Numbered from the stretch's first letter, positions 7,763 through 17,867 are shown. The stretch: DNA of 64,000 nt from Gimesia algae (GCF_007746795.1 NZ_CP036343.1:6145357-6209356), one strand, 5' to 3'. Made by a program: numbers and translations. The notes: generated by a model not told the origin, from the sequence alone.

Positions 7763-8830
7763 TTAGAAGCTGATTCCCGAGCGAAGCAAAAGTGTGTTAT
7801 CAATCTTAATGTCAGGCACGCCGTTATCAAATTCAAACTTTCGGCCGAATACGTAACCAATCTCTGCGTTGAGCCTCGTGCCACTGGAACCAAAGCTTCC
7901 CGGCTTTTTAGGGGGAGTGGATTCCCATCCAAATACAAAGCGAAACTCGCGATAGTTGAGACGCTCTCCCAGTCCATTGGCACGGCGGTAGGCCCATGTG
8001 CCTCCCGAGAATCCGCCGCCTACATAGGCCCAGTGCTGACGCGACTCAGACTCGGATACGAGCAGAGAGATCCTGGGATTGGGTAGCATCAAATCGACTT
8101 TGAGCGAAGGTCGCGGCTGCCAGATCGCTCCCAGAACCGGCAGAACTGGAACGTCATTCTGACCGGTGGCGAGTGCCCCAAACGCGAAATTCCAGGTCTC
8201 ATTGGGACGATACATGGCAAACATGCCGCCTCGTACCTGCCAGGCGGTACTGCCGGTATTATCCATATCCGATGCGAAGGCCCCATTCAGCATATAACGG
8301 GCCATCCATTTTTCATTGATCGGGCGCATCCAGGACATCCCCAACGAAAATTCATTCAGACTCTGTGGCAAATCCAATGCAGCGGGAGCGTCGATCTGAG
8401 TGAACGAATAGCCGAAATTGATGAACGGAGGCGGAGGTCCGAAAATCGGGTAGACGGGTATCTTCATCGATAAGTCATAGGAACTGATTGCGACTCCGCC
8501 GACCTCAGGTTCCCATTCGGCTGAACTGTCAAACCGCGGCCGCATGAGAGATTTTAAATCTAGTGGTCGCTCTGGAGAGGGTGTTTCCTTGTCCCCAGGA
8601 TCAAAGAGTTCATCCATAGGGTCGTCCGAAGGAGGAATCACACGATTCAGAGGAAGACCATCTTCTACCCGTAAGCTGCGATCGATCGGCAGAAATCCAG
8701 CCAGAATAGTTCCCGGCTCTGCTGAAGAGTCTGTGTGTGCCTGTGTTTCAGACTGCGCGTATAGTCTCTGCTGGATACTGAAGACGTCTCCGAGAAGAGA
8801 GCAGATTAAAAAAAGGCGTAGCAAGAACAT
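7763..8830 (-). CDS. DUF6268-type outer-membrane beta-barrel protein
   Basis: 355 residues with a signal peptide (cut near YAQS), a Pro/Asp-rich linker (about residues 60-100), then a C-terminal half with alternating aromatic and small residues: FINFGYSFTQID, FSLGMSWMRPINEKW, NFAFGALATGQND, and an FxxxF-style ending at GISF. This pattern fits a transmembrane beta-barrel and resembles the DUF6268 family found in planctomycetes. The role is unknown. It is transcribed toward the frameshifted small gene and appears to be a single transcript. Confidence 0.7.
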   Translation of the reverse strand: MFLLRLFLICSLLGDVFSIQQRLYAQSETQAHTDSSAEPGTILAGFLPIDRSLRVEDGLPLNRVIPPSDDPMDELFDPGDKETPSPERPLDLKSLMRPRFDSSAEWEPEVGGVAISSYDLSMKIPVYPIFGPPPPFINFGYSFTQIDAPAALDLPQSLNEFSLGMSWMRPINEKWMARYMLNGAFASDMDNTGSTAWQVRGGMFAMYRPNETWNFAFGALATGQNDVPVLPVLGAIWQPRPSLKVDLMLPNPRISLLVSESESRQHWAYVGGGFSGGTWAYRRANGLGERLNYREFRFVFGWESTPPKKPGSFGSSGTRLNAEIGYVFGRKFEFDNGVPDIKIDNTLLLRSGISF

Positions 8831-8970
8831 CTGTCGTCCGTGACATCAGTTTTGGTCGAGAGGAGAACGCAACGAGAAGAGCAGGTGGGTTGTGCAATGT
8901 TATAGTACAAGACAGGATTTTGATCGAGGAATTATTTCATTTTGTCATATTTACAACAAAAGCCCGTCTT

Positions 8971-9000
8971 TCTGTTTCACTAGACTCGCCTGTGAATTTG
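8971..9000 (+). repeat. Short dispersed repeat, degenerate copy 3
   Basis: TCTGTTTCACTAGACTCGCC then TGTGAATTTG. It shares TTTCAC, CTCGCCTGTG and TTTG, in order and spacing, with copy 2 at 2212-2241 and the bases just after it. Confidence 0.35.
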
Positions 9001-9086
9001 CTGTATCTGGCTCTTTTTTACTACCACGAAAAGCACGAAAGTAAAAGTGGGTGGTGGCAGTGTAATAAACCGAAGAGCATTCTCTA

Positions 9087-9112
9087 TTAGCCGCAGAGCG
9101 TTAGCGCCGGTT
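9087..9112. repeat. Candidate dispersed palindromic repeat
   Basis: TTAGCCGCAGAGCGTTAGCG followed by CCGGTT. I recall near-identical 'AACCG-GCTAACGCTCTGCGGCTAA' strings scattered in planctomycete intergenic regions; this is from memory and only one copy is in this window. Confidence 0.35.
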
Positions 9113-9172
9113 GTCTCCCGACCTGCAGAAACCGCGACCAACTCTGTACGGCTCATGTGAAAGAAAGGGTGC

Positions 9173-9204
9173 CCCCGGATGTAATCCGGGGTTGTCGCAG
9201 ACAA
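9173..9204. repeat. Two adjacent short perfect hairpins
   Basis: CCCCGGAT-GTA-ATCCGGGG (9173-9191) is followed at once by TTGTC-GCA-GACAA (9192-9204). They sit just past the 3' end of the minus-strand gene ending at 9225, with no T-run on either strand, so they are not standard terminators. The 3-nt loops match the hairpin at 20241-20261. Confidence 0.5.
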
Positions 9205-9224
9205 CAGGAGACCACACGAAACGT

Positions 9225-9818
9225 TCATTCGCCGACGAACAGAAACTGCACGGCGTCGGCAATCACGTATTTTCCCTCGGTGCCGTCGGTGGAAATTTTC
9301 ACCCAGCCTGCTTTCCCTTTGTCGAAGCGAAAGGTGCCCAGACTGCGGAACAGTTTGTTGTGTGCGGGGATCTGCTGCTGGTTAATGCGGATTGTTTTAT
9401 CACCGTCGGCGTGGTGAATGGTCACCGGGGTGTTGGTCGATCTGCGGATATTGTAACAGTGCGAGAGCCGGACTTCGTAGCGGCCGGGCTTTGGCAGATC
9501 GGGAGTGAAGATAACCGCTTTCTCCCCCTTCCCTTTTTTCTGATCGTGCAGGTAGCCGAGACCGACATAGGGGGGCGTGTGCGTCGAATACTGCCAGACG
9601 CCGATCAGCTTTGCCTGGGTTTCATCGACGACGATACCTTTCAACTTCGCGGGGTCGACCACGATGAAGGGAACCAGTTCGGGCTTATCGACTTTGCCGG
9701 GGGCGTGGGTGTTGGCGACCGCGTCGGGGTGGGGTTTCAGTTTTGGCTCTGCTGCATGAACGGTAAATATTCTCATCAACATTAAGAACAGTAGTACCGT
9801 TGCTGGAGTCGCTCTCAT
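9225..9818 (-). CDS. Secreted protein with golvesin/xanthan-lyase-like carbohydrate-binding domain
   Basis: 197 residues: signal peptide (hydrophobic to about residue 22, HAAEP cleavage region), a basic Pro-rich linker, then from about residue 85 a domain reading FTPDLPKPGRYEVRLSHCYN, TIRINQQQIP, LGTFRFDKGKAGWVKIST and VIADAVQFLF. This order of motifs is typical of the golvesin C-terminal-like domain found attached to secreted oxidases and peptidases in planctomycetes. Here it stands alone. Its ATG overlaps the stop of the upstream methyltransferase gene as ATGA (9815-9818), so the two are translationally coupled. Confidence 0.72.
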   Translation of the reverse strand: MRATPATVLLFLMLMRIFTVHAAEPKLKPHPDAVANTHAPGKVDKPELVPFIVVDPAKLKGIVVDETQAKLIGVWQYSTHTPPYVGLGYLHDQKKGKGEKAVIFTPDLPKPGRYEVRLSHCYNIRRSTNTPVTIHHADGDKTIRINQQQIPAHNKLFRSLGTFRFDKGKAGWVKISTDGTEGKYVIADAVQFLFVGE

Positions 9819-10408
9819 GATTCCTGTATCTTCCCAATGGCCTGGACGATGGCCCCGACGCCGGTATGATTGGAACCTTCGATGATTTCGCGTTCCAGTT
9901 CTTCCAAATGACTGAAAGCCAGTCCGGAGACCTCTTCGAGCAGTAGTGCTTTAGACATCATCGATTCTATATCGGGAGGCCCGCCCGTGCCATGCTTTAA
10001 CTGCCGGGGCGTGTAGGCTTCCAGCAGAAAAACACCACCGGATTTAAGACTCGCGGCAATTTTGCCGTGTATTCTTTTTCGAATCTTTTGGGGAACATGA
10101 CAAAAAATAGAGACAATGCCATCCCACTGTTTCTCGCCGAGATCAAAGGTTGCCAGATCGGCATGGATGGTTTCGATTGAGGTCTGATATTTCTCAGCCA
10201 GCCGTCGTGCCTTCTGCAACCCGACTTCCGAGGCGTCAACGGCAGTCACCTGGTATCCCTGCCGGGCCAGGAAGACTGCATTTCTGCCTTCTCCTTCGGC
10301 GAGACACAGGACTTTACCTTTCGGTAAGCAGTCAACATGTTCCTGCAAAAAGGTATTAGGTTCTTCGCCATACACATAATGCGCGGCGCTGTATTTTTCA
10401 TCCCACAT
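9815..10408 (-). CDS. Class I SAM-dependent methyltransferase (TehB/thiopurine-like)
   Basis: 197 residues. MWDEKYSAAHYVYGEEPN at the N-terminus and motif I KVLCLAEGEGRNAVFLARQG, followed by the acidic VTAVDASEVGLQKA, match the tellurite-resistance/thiopurine methyltransferase-like group; motif IV reads DGIVSIFCHVP. These small soluble enzymes methylate metalloids, thiols or unknown small molecules; the substrate cannot be inferred. The stop overlaps the start of the golvesin-domain gene by ATGA, an unusual pairing of a cytosolic enzyme with a secreted binding domain. Confidence 0.85.
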   Translation of the reverse strand: MWDEKYSAAHYVYGEEPNTFLQEHVDCLPKGKVLCLAEGEGRNAVFLARQGYQVTAVDASEVGLQKARRLAEKYQTSIETIHADLATFDLGEKQWDGIVSIFCHVPQKIRKRIHGKIAASLKSGGVFLLEAYTPRQLKHGTGGPPDIESMMSKALLLEEVSGLAFSHLEELEREIIEGSNHTGVGAIVQAIGKIQES

Positions 10409-10615
10409 TGTTTCTCTCCTATGTTTCAGCCTGGGAATTCACTGAAATCATAGCATGAAACCAGCGCTGGCCAATCAGAGGAAAATCAGGGCATACAGAA
10501 AACAAGGAAAAATCGGTGAAGAGACTGATTAATGCACATCAAAAGATTGAGGGTAATACCAGACATTTCGAAAACTGCCAACCCAAGAGTCAGACCTTCC
10601 CCACCTCTGCTTATA

Positions 10616-12454
10616 TCAGGCAGTTGGCATCAGCACCTGGGGTTCCGGTTTGGCTTCGGGAGTTTCTTCAGCCAGCACGGTATCGCAGAAGAACATCAGC
10701 AGTTGTTTGAAGTCTTCGTTCTCGACGCTTTCCGCCAGTTCCTCGGCCCGGGCCCGTGATTTATCGACCAGGGCTTCGGCTTTGTTAAAGACATCGCAGT
10801 CCTGATAGATCTGACGCAGGCGACCGATGCGTGCCCCATCGCTGGGATGTCCCTGCAGAATAATATCTTTGAGATCGGCCTTCTGCTGATCGTCGGCGGT
10901 CTGGAGTGCCAGCGCCAACAGCAGCGTCGGTCGCATCGCCAGTGCATCCTGTCCGGAGATCAGCTTGTTATCGTCATCTCCCTGCCAGTCTTTGAGGTCA
11001 TTCAGAATCTGAAAACCGACGCCAATATGCCGAGAGAAAGATGAGATCAACGCTTCATACTTGCCGACAGAACCAGTCATACGAATGCCGGCATAGAGGG
11101 CGGCTTCGAAAGCCGGTGATGTTTTGAGAGCGTAGATCTGCAACGCGTCGAGCGGTGCCAGCTCGAAGGTCTCGCTCTCCTGCCAGGCCATTTCGGCTCC
11201 CTGCCCTTCGCAAAGTTTGATATGGGCGGCAGACATCTTTTCGATCAGGTCGGAGGCGGCTTCGGCTCCGATATCGGCCCGGGCCTCATTCAGCAGCCGA
11301 TAGCCCACACCAATCAGGTAGTCGCCGATATTGATGGCCATGCCCGTGCCATGCTGACGATGCAGGGTTTCGCGACCGTAACGGTACTGGTCATCGTCTT
11401 CGATGTCATCGTGAATCAGTGAAGCCTTGTGGAAGACTTCAATGGCCATGGCAGCTTTCTGCACGCCCAGTGGATAGGTGGTCTCTGCTGCTTCATCAGA
11501 CTGCTGTGCTTTGATGAGCGCATCGTAAGCGGCCAGCGTGATAAAGGGACGGAACCGTTTTCCGCCATGCTTGAGCCAATCGTAGGAAATCGCTTCGGTC
11601 TTACCCAGTGGAGTTCGAGCCGCGGCTTCGGATTTGGTACGCAGCGGAGGCAGAACCTGATCGAAGTTATCTTCAAACAGCGCATTGGCGGCACGCATGG
11701 TAGGCAGATAGCTGCGGGTCAGCGGCTGTTCCAGAGGACGATATTCTTCCAGGACTTCCCAGATCCAGGGTTCATCCATTTTCGTGTTTTTACAGTCGCC
11801 GGAATGCAGGGGAACCGCGTAGGACGGAACACCGGCGATGAGGACTTTATCGATTGATTTTTCCAGGACGTTCAGACAGGCGACACCCAGAATGCCATCC
11901 ACGTAACCGCCGACGATGATCTTGAGGACGACGGGTGAGCCTTCTGCAACGAGTACTTTGTATCCCAGCTGTTCGGCTCTGACTTTGTAGTCGGCGATCG
12001 AACACGCGCCGCACTTTTCACAATCGAGGCCGAACTCATCGTATTCTGCGGGACAACCTTCGGCGTGCTTCAGGCAGTGAGGCAACAGCAGGAGGCGGCG
12101 TTCGAAAGGAATCGCCAGGAACTGTCGTTTCCAGAAAAAGTTTCCAATCAGGACCATCATGAAGCCCAGAAACTTTTCGGGCTGATCCAGCTGTTCCAGC
12201 AATTCGCGGGACCAGGCTTCCAGCGTTGTTTTGTTGAAGGGATTAGAACAGTCGAGCGTCTCGACGAACTTTTCCGCTTCGGCTTTCATTTCTTCGCGCA
12301 GCGCAGAGGTTTCCGGTACCGCTTTCAGATGGCTGGTACTCTGGCGTTTTCTTTTGACCGGTTTTTTGTTATCGGAAGAGTGTACTTCAGCTTTGCTTGA
12401 GCCGGGTACAATTTTATCTTCAGAACTTTCCTGGTCTAAAGGTGCAATGGACAC
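10616..12454 (-). CDS. DUF116 domain - polyprenyl diphosphate synthase fusion
   Basis: 612 residues in two parts. Residues about 90-230 resemble DUF116, with five cysteines in [15 protein letters not shown] (C127, C134, C145, C148, C151) and [14 protein letters not shown]. Residues about 270-560 are an all-alpha trans-prenyltransferase: GGKRFRP, the first Asp-rich motif DDIEDDD (349-355) and the second as NDLKD (485-489). It therefore probably elongates allylic diphosphates, perhaps to farnesyl or geranylgeranyl diphosphate. The start is GTG, 6 nt after AGGAG. It lies 81 nt downstream of the cyclase gene on the same strand, suggesting a shared isoprenoid pathway. The DUF116 half may bind a metal or Fe-S cluster; its role is unknown. 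Confidence 0.88.
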   Translation of the reverse strand: MSIAPLDQESSEDKIVPGSSKAEVHSSDNKKPVKRKRQSTSHLKAVPETSALREEMKAEAEKFVETLDCSNPFNKTTLEAWSRELLEQLDQPEKFLGFMMVLIGNFFWKRQFLAIPFERRLLLLPHCLKHAEGCPAEYDEFGLDCEKCGACSIADYKVRAEQLGYKVLVAEGSPVVLKIIVGGYVDGILGVACLNVLEKSIDKVLIAGVPSYAVPLHSGDCKNTKMDEPWIWEVLEEYRPLEQPLTRSYLPTMRAANALFEDNFDQVLPPLRTKSEAAARTPLGKTEAISYDWLKHGGKRFRPFITLAAYDALIKAQQSDEAAETTYPLGVQKAAMAIEVFHKASLIHDDIEDDDQYRYGRETLHRQHGTGMAINIGDYLIGVGYRLLNEARADIGAEAASDLIEKMSAAHIKLCEGQGAEMAWQESETFELAPLDALQIYALKTSPAFEAALYAGIRMTGSVGKYEALISSFSRHIGVGFQILNDLKDWQGDDDNKLISGQDALAMRPTLLLALALQTADDQQKADLKDIILQGHPSDGARIGRLRQIYQDCDVFNKAEALVDKSRARAEELAESVENEDFKQLLMFFCDTVLAEETPEAKPEPQVLMPTA

Positions 12455-12535
12455 GGAACACTCCTCTATGGTTAGTAACTCAATCGAGCGATCGTTGATG
12501 GATTGAATTCAAATGGGGTTGGAAACAGGATGTAT

Positions 12536-14398
12536 CTACTTTTCCTTAGCGCTCATTATAGGGTAATCTTCGTCTTCAAGCGACAATCTTAAATTGCCAT
12601 CCGCAGATTTTTTCAAAACGGCTTCCACACGGTGCAGGGCTGAAACAGTGAAGACAATTGGATAAAGTTGTTCGAAATACCAGAGTTTGGCAAAGTAAAA
12701 GCCGATCGGCGTTGTTTCTGTATAGGTGCCTGACTCAACCCGCTCCAGCAGCCAGTTGAGCCCCTGGGCGACTACGGGGTCCTCAAGTTCCAGCCCCACC
12801 ATCAGCAGAGTATCCACGGCAAGTGCCGTCTCTTCCACGCTGGAAGGGGCACCGGTTGCGCCGCCCCAACCGCCATCGAGATTCTGGACGGATTTCAGAA
12901 ACAGGATTCCCTGCTCTGCCTGATTAGACTCACGTTCTGTTCCTTTGGCATAGGCGGCCAGAACCCGCGCCGTTCCGTAAACCGGATTTTCATCATTCTC
13001 GACGTGCTGATTTCCGAACCAGAGTGGCAGCCAGGAACCGTCATTGCGTTGGACCGTCGCCAGATACTGAAAGCAGCGTCTGACAGCGCGCTCTACTCGA
13101 AGTCGTAAATCGGTTTCTTCTGAGTGAGGATCTGTCTTCAACCAGGCCTGCAATGCGCGAATTACATGTGCCGAAATATCAGCGGCACTCTGATCAAAGG
13201 GGAGTGCGCCCCAGCCTCGACAGAATGTCGGCCAGCCCCCATTACTGTTCTGCAGGTCGAGCAGCCAGCGAACACCGTTTCGAAGTGCCGTTTGCAAATC
13301 GCCAGCCTGTTGTGCATCGGGTTCTTCCGGTTGAAGATTTAATAACGCCAGGAGTGCACCAGGGGTGTCGTCGCCATCAGGTACGCCACCAGGCAAATCG
13401 GTCCATGCCCAGCCTCCAGGCTCTGCAGAAGTGTAGGGATGCAATTCTTTGTACTGCTGCTGCAGCAGCCACTCGCGAATGGGTGCTTTCTCAAATTCCG
13501 AGAGTGTTCCCTCAATGGCATTCACTGATAGCGTCGTCGTCCAGGTGGCGAGGTTGGTATCAATGGGCCAGCTCCCGTCGGGTCTGACCGAGTCGAGCAG
13601 AAACTGCAGTCCTTTCTGCACGACGGGGTGATCGGTCAACCCCATGCCTGCCAGACTCATGGTGACAAAACTGGTCAGCGGTGCTGCTTCCAGAAATCCG
13701 CCGTTTGTGGGTTGGATGGAAATCAGTTTTTTCAGGCTGCGTTTGACTGAGAGATTTCGAATGAGCCTCGTGATCGGGTTACGTGGTTTGCGAAAGTGGT
13801 GTCTGACCTGTCCAATGGCGATCAGCGCGGGTAATGCATAGCTGACAACAGGCAGGCGCACCGTTTTATAGAATCGTGCCGGCAGACAGGCAAGTTCGAA
13901 GGGAAGTGCGGGGATCGTCTTCCATTTGACGAGCCCGGCCAGGGCGCAATGGGTCAGAATCGGAACCGAGAAGGTTTTGTCTTTTCCGTAGCGCGCGACG
14001 ACCGCTTCCACTCCCCCCACGCGGTCGATGTACTGTCGGGCGTTAACGACATGCGCGACGTACTTTTCTGTATTTTTTGTCGCGTGGAAGACAGCATGAC
14101 AGAGCATCGAAGTAGAAATATTACTGAAGCTTTTGACAGTGTCTCCCCAGCCGCCATCCTCGTTCTGATGCTCAGCCAGCCAGCGGATACCGTTATCAAT
14201 ATAGGTATTGAGAGAAACATCGTCGGCAGGTCTTTTCCGGCGGATCATCTCAAGCGCCATGATGGCGGTCGCAGTGGAAAGTGCCGACGTGGAAAGTTCC
14301 CCTGTCCAGTGGCCGGCCTTGTTACGAAAAGACAATAATTCCGCACGTGACCGCTGGTACGCTGCCTGAACTCGCTGGCAGGGGATTGTCTCAGTCAT
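12536..14398 (-). CDS. shc: Squalene-hopene cyclase-type terpene cyclase
   Basis: 620 residues, close to the usual 630-650. The catalytic DxDD motif is present as DGDD (341-344), and several QW-type repeats are visible: EDGGWGD, PDGSWPIDTN, PGGWAWTD, NGGWPTF, DGSWLPLWFGN and LDGGWGG. The C-terminal IGFYFAKLWYFEQLYP corresponds to the conserved GFP.FYL.YH segment. The family cyclises squalene to hopanoids by protonation from the middle Asp. The sequence is divergent from textbook enzymes (DGDDTP in place of DVDDTA), so product and even substrate chain length are uncertain. It sits between the ferredoxin and polyprenyl synthase genes on the same strand. Confidence 0.85.
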   Translation of the reverse strand: MTETIPCQRVQAAYQRSRAELLSFRNKAGHWTGELSTSALSTATAIMALEMIRRKRPADDVSLNTYIDNGIRWLAEHQNEDGGWGDTVKSFSNISTSMLCHAVFHATKNTEKYVAHVVNARQYIDRVGGVEAVVARYGKDKTFSVPILTHCALAGLVKWKTIPALPFELACLPARFYKTVRLPVVSYALPALIAIGQVRHHFRKPRNPITRLIRNLSVKRSLKKLISIQPTNGGFLEAAPLTSFVTMSLAGMGLTDHPVVQKGLQFLLDSVRPDGSWPIDTNLATWTTTLSVNAIEGTLSEFEKAPIREWLLQQQYKELHPYTSAEPGGWAWTDLPGGVPDGDDTPGALLALLNLQPEEPDAQQAGDLQTALRNGVRWLLDLQNSNGGWPTFCRGWGALPFDQSAADISAHVIRALQAWLKTDPHSEETDLRLRVERAVRRCFQYLATVQRNDGSWLPLWFGNQHVENDENPVYGTARVLAAYAKGTERESNQAEQGILFLKSVQNLDGGWGGATGAPSSVEETALAVDTLLMVGLELEDPVVAQGLNWLLERVESGTYTETTPIGFYFAKLWYFEQLYPIVFTVSALHRVEAVLKKSADGNLRLSLEDEDYPIMSAKEK

Positions 14399-14440
14399 AC
14401 AGGTCTCTATGATACGAGGGTCAGGATTATACTCTGGCGT

Positions 14441-15478
<1,038 letters not shown>

Positions 15479-15529
15479 TCCGTAAACCTTTTTCAACATG
15501 AAACAACAGCACTGCAGTACTGAACCGTT

Positions 15530-15982
15530 TTAGTTGAGTTGTCCCTTAATAATGCGCTGGGTCTGTTCCCAGCCGTCATCTAATACTTGCAGATATTCAG
15601 CAGGCGTCAACCATTGTGCATCAGCTTCCATTTCAAACAACCAGCCTTTATCGTAGTTATCCGCCTGATTGATGGCAGAGGGATCATTTAATAATTCCTC
15701 ATTAAATTCCAGAATCCTGCCGCCGGCGGGAACATAGAGATCAGACAGTGCTTTCGAACTTTCGATCTCACCAATCTTCTGCTTCTCCTGTACATTCGTA
15801 AATGGATCGATAAACCAGTCCAGAAAATAGACATCCTGCAGTAACCGAACCGAGTAGGCAGTAAACCCCACGCGCCAGTGGTCAGCAGTCTGCTGAAACC
15901 ACAGGTGTGATTTACTATAAACACGGTCCTGAGGAATTCGGGCTTCGAAATTCCCCATCATAAAGACAAGATCGTCAGGCAT
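15530..15982 (-). CDS. GcvH-like lipoyl carrier protein
   Basis: 150 residues matching glycine-cleavage H protein: SKSHLWFQ near residue 23, VGFTAYSVRLLQDVYFLD, and the lipoyl-lysine segment GEIESSKALSDLYVP with Lys77. H proteins carry aminomethyl-lipoate between glycine-cleavage subunits. No gcvT or gcvP is nearby; the neighbours are the ferredoxin, terpene cyclase and polyprenyl synthase genes, so it may be a dedicated lipoyl carrier for another reaction, as LbpA is in sulfur oxidation. It is the first gene of the minus-strand cluster, with 561 bp upstream of it. The fold assignment is firm, the role is not. Confidence 0.85.
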   Translation of the reverse strand: MPDDLVFMMGNFEARIPQDRVYSKSHLWFQQTADHWRVGFTAYSVRLLQDVYFLDWFIDPFTNVQEKQKIGEIESSKALSDLYVPAGGRILEFNEELLNDPSAINQADNYDKGWLFEMEADAQWLTPAEYLQVLDDGWEQTQRIIKGQLN

Positions 15983-16543
15983 GATTCAATTTGCTGGGGG
16001 TCAGTTTTGTTCTAAACCCAAGGTGAAACGGGAGTTTATCCCGAGATTCAGATAAGGTAGGAATTTTCGCAATATACACTACTTAAATAGTAGAAACAGT
16101 TTATTCACGGGATGCAAGCAGGATTCCGTCACGAATATCGGGAACGAATAATTTTCTGTTGAAGACTCCGCAGACTCTACACTGCACAGCAGATGGCAAC
16201 TCCGCTTCTCGAATGCAATCTCAGGGTATTCTGTGAGCAGGGATCCTTTTTTTTATCATAGGCTGAGGAATGAATATTCCCTGCGGAAATAACGGCTTTC
16301 TCACATTCCTGATTGTACGGAACATAAAAATGGACAATCCTGTATGGCTTTGGTACCTACTTTTTAAACATAAAACTGGTACCATCCTGGTTGCCTCGAG
16401 TGATTCCATTCAACTTTATTTCCGATAATACTTATTTTACAGGACAGTATCTCATCAAAATTTATTTGACAGGCGACAATTCAATTGTACCATATTGTAC
16501 GTACCTATTCTAAACATCACCTCAATCCCGGGAAGCATTCCAG
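15983..16543. other. Long divergent intergenic region
   Basis: 561 bp between the divergent GcvH-like and GntR-type genes, with no credible gene. The right half is AT-rich and holds six GTAC tetranucleotides between 16315 and 16504, described separately. The left half shows nothing distinctive. Confidence 0.6.
16315..16504. promoter_or_regulatory. Cluster of GTAC-centred candidate operators
   Basis: GTAC occurs at 16315, 16353, 16379, 16487, 16497 and 16501, in contexts TTGTACGG, TGGTACCTAC, TGGTACCATC, TTGTACCAT and TTGTACGTACC. TTGTACGTAC resembles the core bound by AraR-type GntR regulators (TTGTACGTACAA). A possible promoter, TTGACA (16466-16471) with TACCAT 16 nt later, overlaps the last sites, as expected for autorepression of the regulator gene that follows. 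Confidence 0.5.
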
Positions 16544-17725
16544 TTGTTATCAGCCAGTGAATTTTTAGAGACAACCGCTCTGTCGGATGATCGCGAATCA
16601 AATTCTTCCCGCGCGAAATACGAACGCATCCAGGAACATCTCAAAAAACAGATCCTTGAAGGCGGTCTTCCACCTGGAACGGCACTCCCCTCTGAACAGC
16701 AGTTGGCAACCCTGTTTGAGAGTGCCCGCAGTACGATCCGTCAGGCCATGGGGATGCTCGAACGGGAAGGCCTGGTGAGCCGCGTTCAGGGAAAAGGCAC
16801 ATTCGTACACGAAAACGCGAACCAAAGACTGGCCAGCGGTCTGGATATTCTGGCGTTGGTGATCCCCGAAGTGTTTTCGGGCTATTACCCCTCTCTGCAG
16901 CACAGCTTTGAAGAATCGTCCAGCCAGACTCAGAACCAGATGCTGGTCTGCTGCACACGAAACAATATTGATAAACAAGGCAATGCGATCCTGCAATTGA
17001 TCGACAACCAGGTGGGAGGCGTCGCGATTGTACCGGCCAGTACGCCACCAACTCCCGCGTATCAGATTCGCCAGTTGCAGAAAGCGGGAATCCCTGTGGT
17101 ATTGTGTCACAGGCCTGTCGAGGGCATCACTGCGCCGCTGCTGGGACTTCCGTTTCAACAGATCGGCGGACTGGCGGGTGATGCCTTAGTGAAGCAGGGA
17201 CATCGTCGCGTCTCTTTTTTCGCGCCGCACTGCACGCAGACAACCGATCTCTACCTGGAGGGTTTTCGCAAAGCGCTGGCTAACGTCAACTGTGAACTGG
17301 CAGCCGAACACTGCTACTTCGGTGCAGATGGCGCCATTGACATGCAGGAACTGGACAACGAAATTGAGGTGGCTCTGCAGCGAATCTTGAATCAACCTGA
17401 TCGCCCCACCGCAATCTTCACCAGTTTTGACTCGATGGCGGAGCGGATTTACCTGCATCTGACAAGAATGGGTCTGCGAATGCCGGACGACATTTCCCTG
17501 ATTGGAGTGGGAGATCAGATTCGACACAGTGTGCTTCAGCAACAGATCGCCTCGGTCACCGTTAACGAAACTCAACTGGGACATCGCGCGGTGGAACTGT
17601 TAAACCAGATGCGCAGCGGCGAACTCCCGATTGAAACGTCCGCAACCAGCATCATGCCTGCAGAAGTTTATACAGGAATGACACTGGGACCGGTACCGGA
17701 AATGATAAAACCACCGAACCAATAA
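16544..17725 (+). CDS. GntR-type regulator with LacI/periplasmic-binding-protein-like sensor domain
   Basis: 393 residues. The N-terminal winged helix (about residues 20-92) has the GntR pattern: LKKQILEGGLPPGTALPSEQ, STIRQAMGMLEREGLV and RVQGKGTFV. From about residue 100 the protein follows the LacI/GalR sugar-binding fold, with GGVAIVPAST, LVKQGHRRVSFFA, PTAIFTSFDSMA and ISLIGVGDQIRH. This architecture is that of AraR; it suggests a repressor released by a small molecule, probably a sugar. The apparent start is TTG 16544, about 9 nt after GGAAG. Candidate operators lie just upstream and one more (17795-17798) lies before the next gene. Confidence 0.88.
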   Translation: MLSASEFLETTALSDDRESNSSRAKYERIQEHLKKQILEGGLPPGTALPSEQQLATLFESARSTIRQAMGMLEREGLVSRVQGKGTFVHENANQRLASGLDILALVIPEVFSGYYPSLQHSFEESSSQTQNQMLVCCTRNNIDKQGNAILQLIDNQVGGVAIVPASTPPTPAYQIRQLQKAGIPVVLCHRPVEGITAPLLGLPFQQIGGLAGDALVKQGHRRVSFFAPHCTQTTDLYLEGFRKALANVNCELAAEHCYFGADGAIDMQELDNEIEVALQRILNQPDRPTAIFTSFDSMAERIYLHLTRMGLRMPDDISLIGVGDQIRHSVLQQQIASVTVNETQLGHRAVELLNQMRSGELPIETSATSIMPAEVYTGMTLGPVPEMIKPPNQ

Positions 17726-17790
17726 ACACTGAATCAGAAAGCTCAGTCTATCGCTTCGTAATTAAATATATCTTTATCTATCGCTGTCAG

Positions 17791-17802
17791 GTTTTGTACG
17801 TC
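17791..17802. promoter_or_regulatory. GTAC-centred site upstream of the DUF1559 gene
   Basis: GTTTTGTACGTC has the same TTGTACGT core as the site at 16495-16502. It lies about 70 nt before the ATG of the DUF1559 gene, so the neighbouring GntR-type regulator could control both genes. One short match; moderate support only. Confidence 0.35.
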
Positions 17803-17867
17803 TGCTTTCGCGCCATCTTCCGGGCGGGCCTGTGTAGTCACTTTAAACTGTTTGAGAGGGACCAAAG

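Larger units (their letters stand above)
8831..9224. other. Intergenic stretch with several short repeats and palindromes
   Basis: 394 bp without a gene. It holds a degenerate copy of the repeat flanking tadA (8971-9000), a purine-rich run around 9021-9045 with CACGAAAAGCACGAAAG, a candidate dispersed repeat (9087-9112) and two adjacent hairpins (9173-9204). The concentration of repeat-like pieces suggests an accumulation site for small mobile palindromes. Confidence 0.5.

Noticed and set aside
9111..9785. 224-codon plus-strand open frame opposite the golvesin-domain gene
   Set aside because: The minus-strand frame has a signal peptide and a recognisable domain; the plus frame has neither and begins in intergenic repeats.
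15530..15982. Assigning the H-protein homologue simply as glycine-cleavage GcvH
   Set aside because: No gcvT, gcvP or lipoate genes are adjacent, and the co-directional neighbours are isoprenoid genes, so only the carrier fold is claimed.
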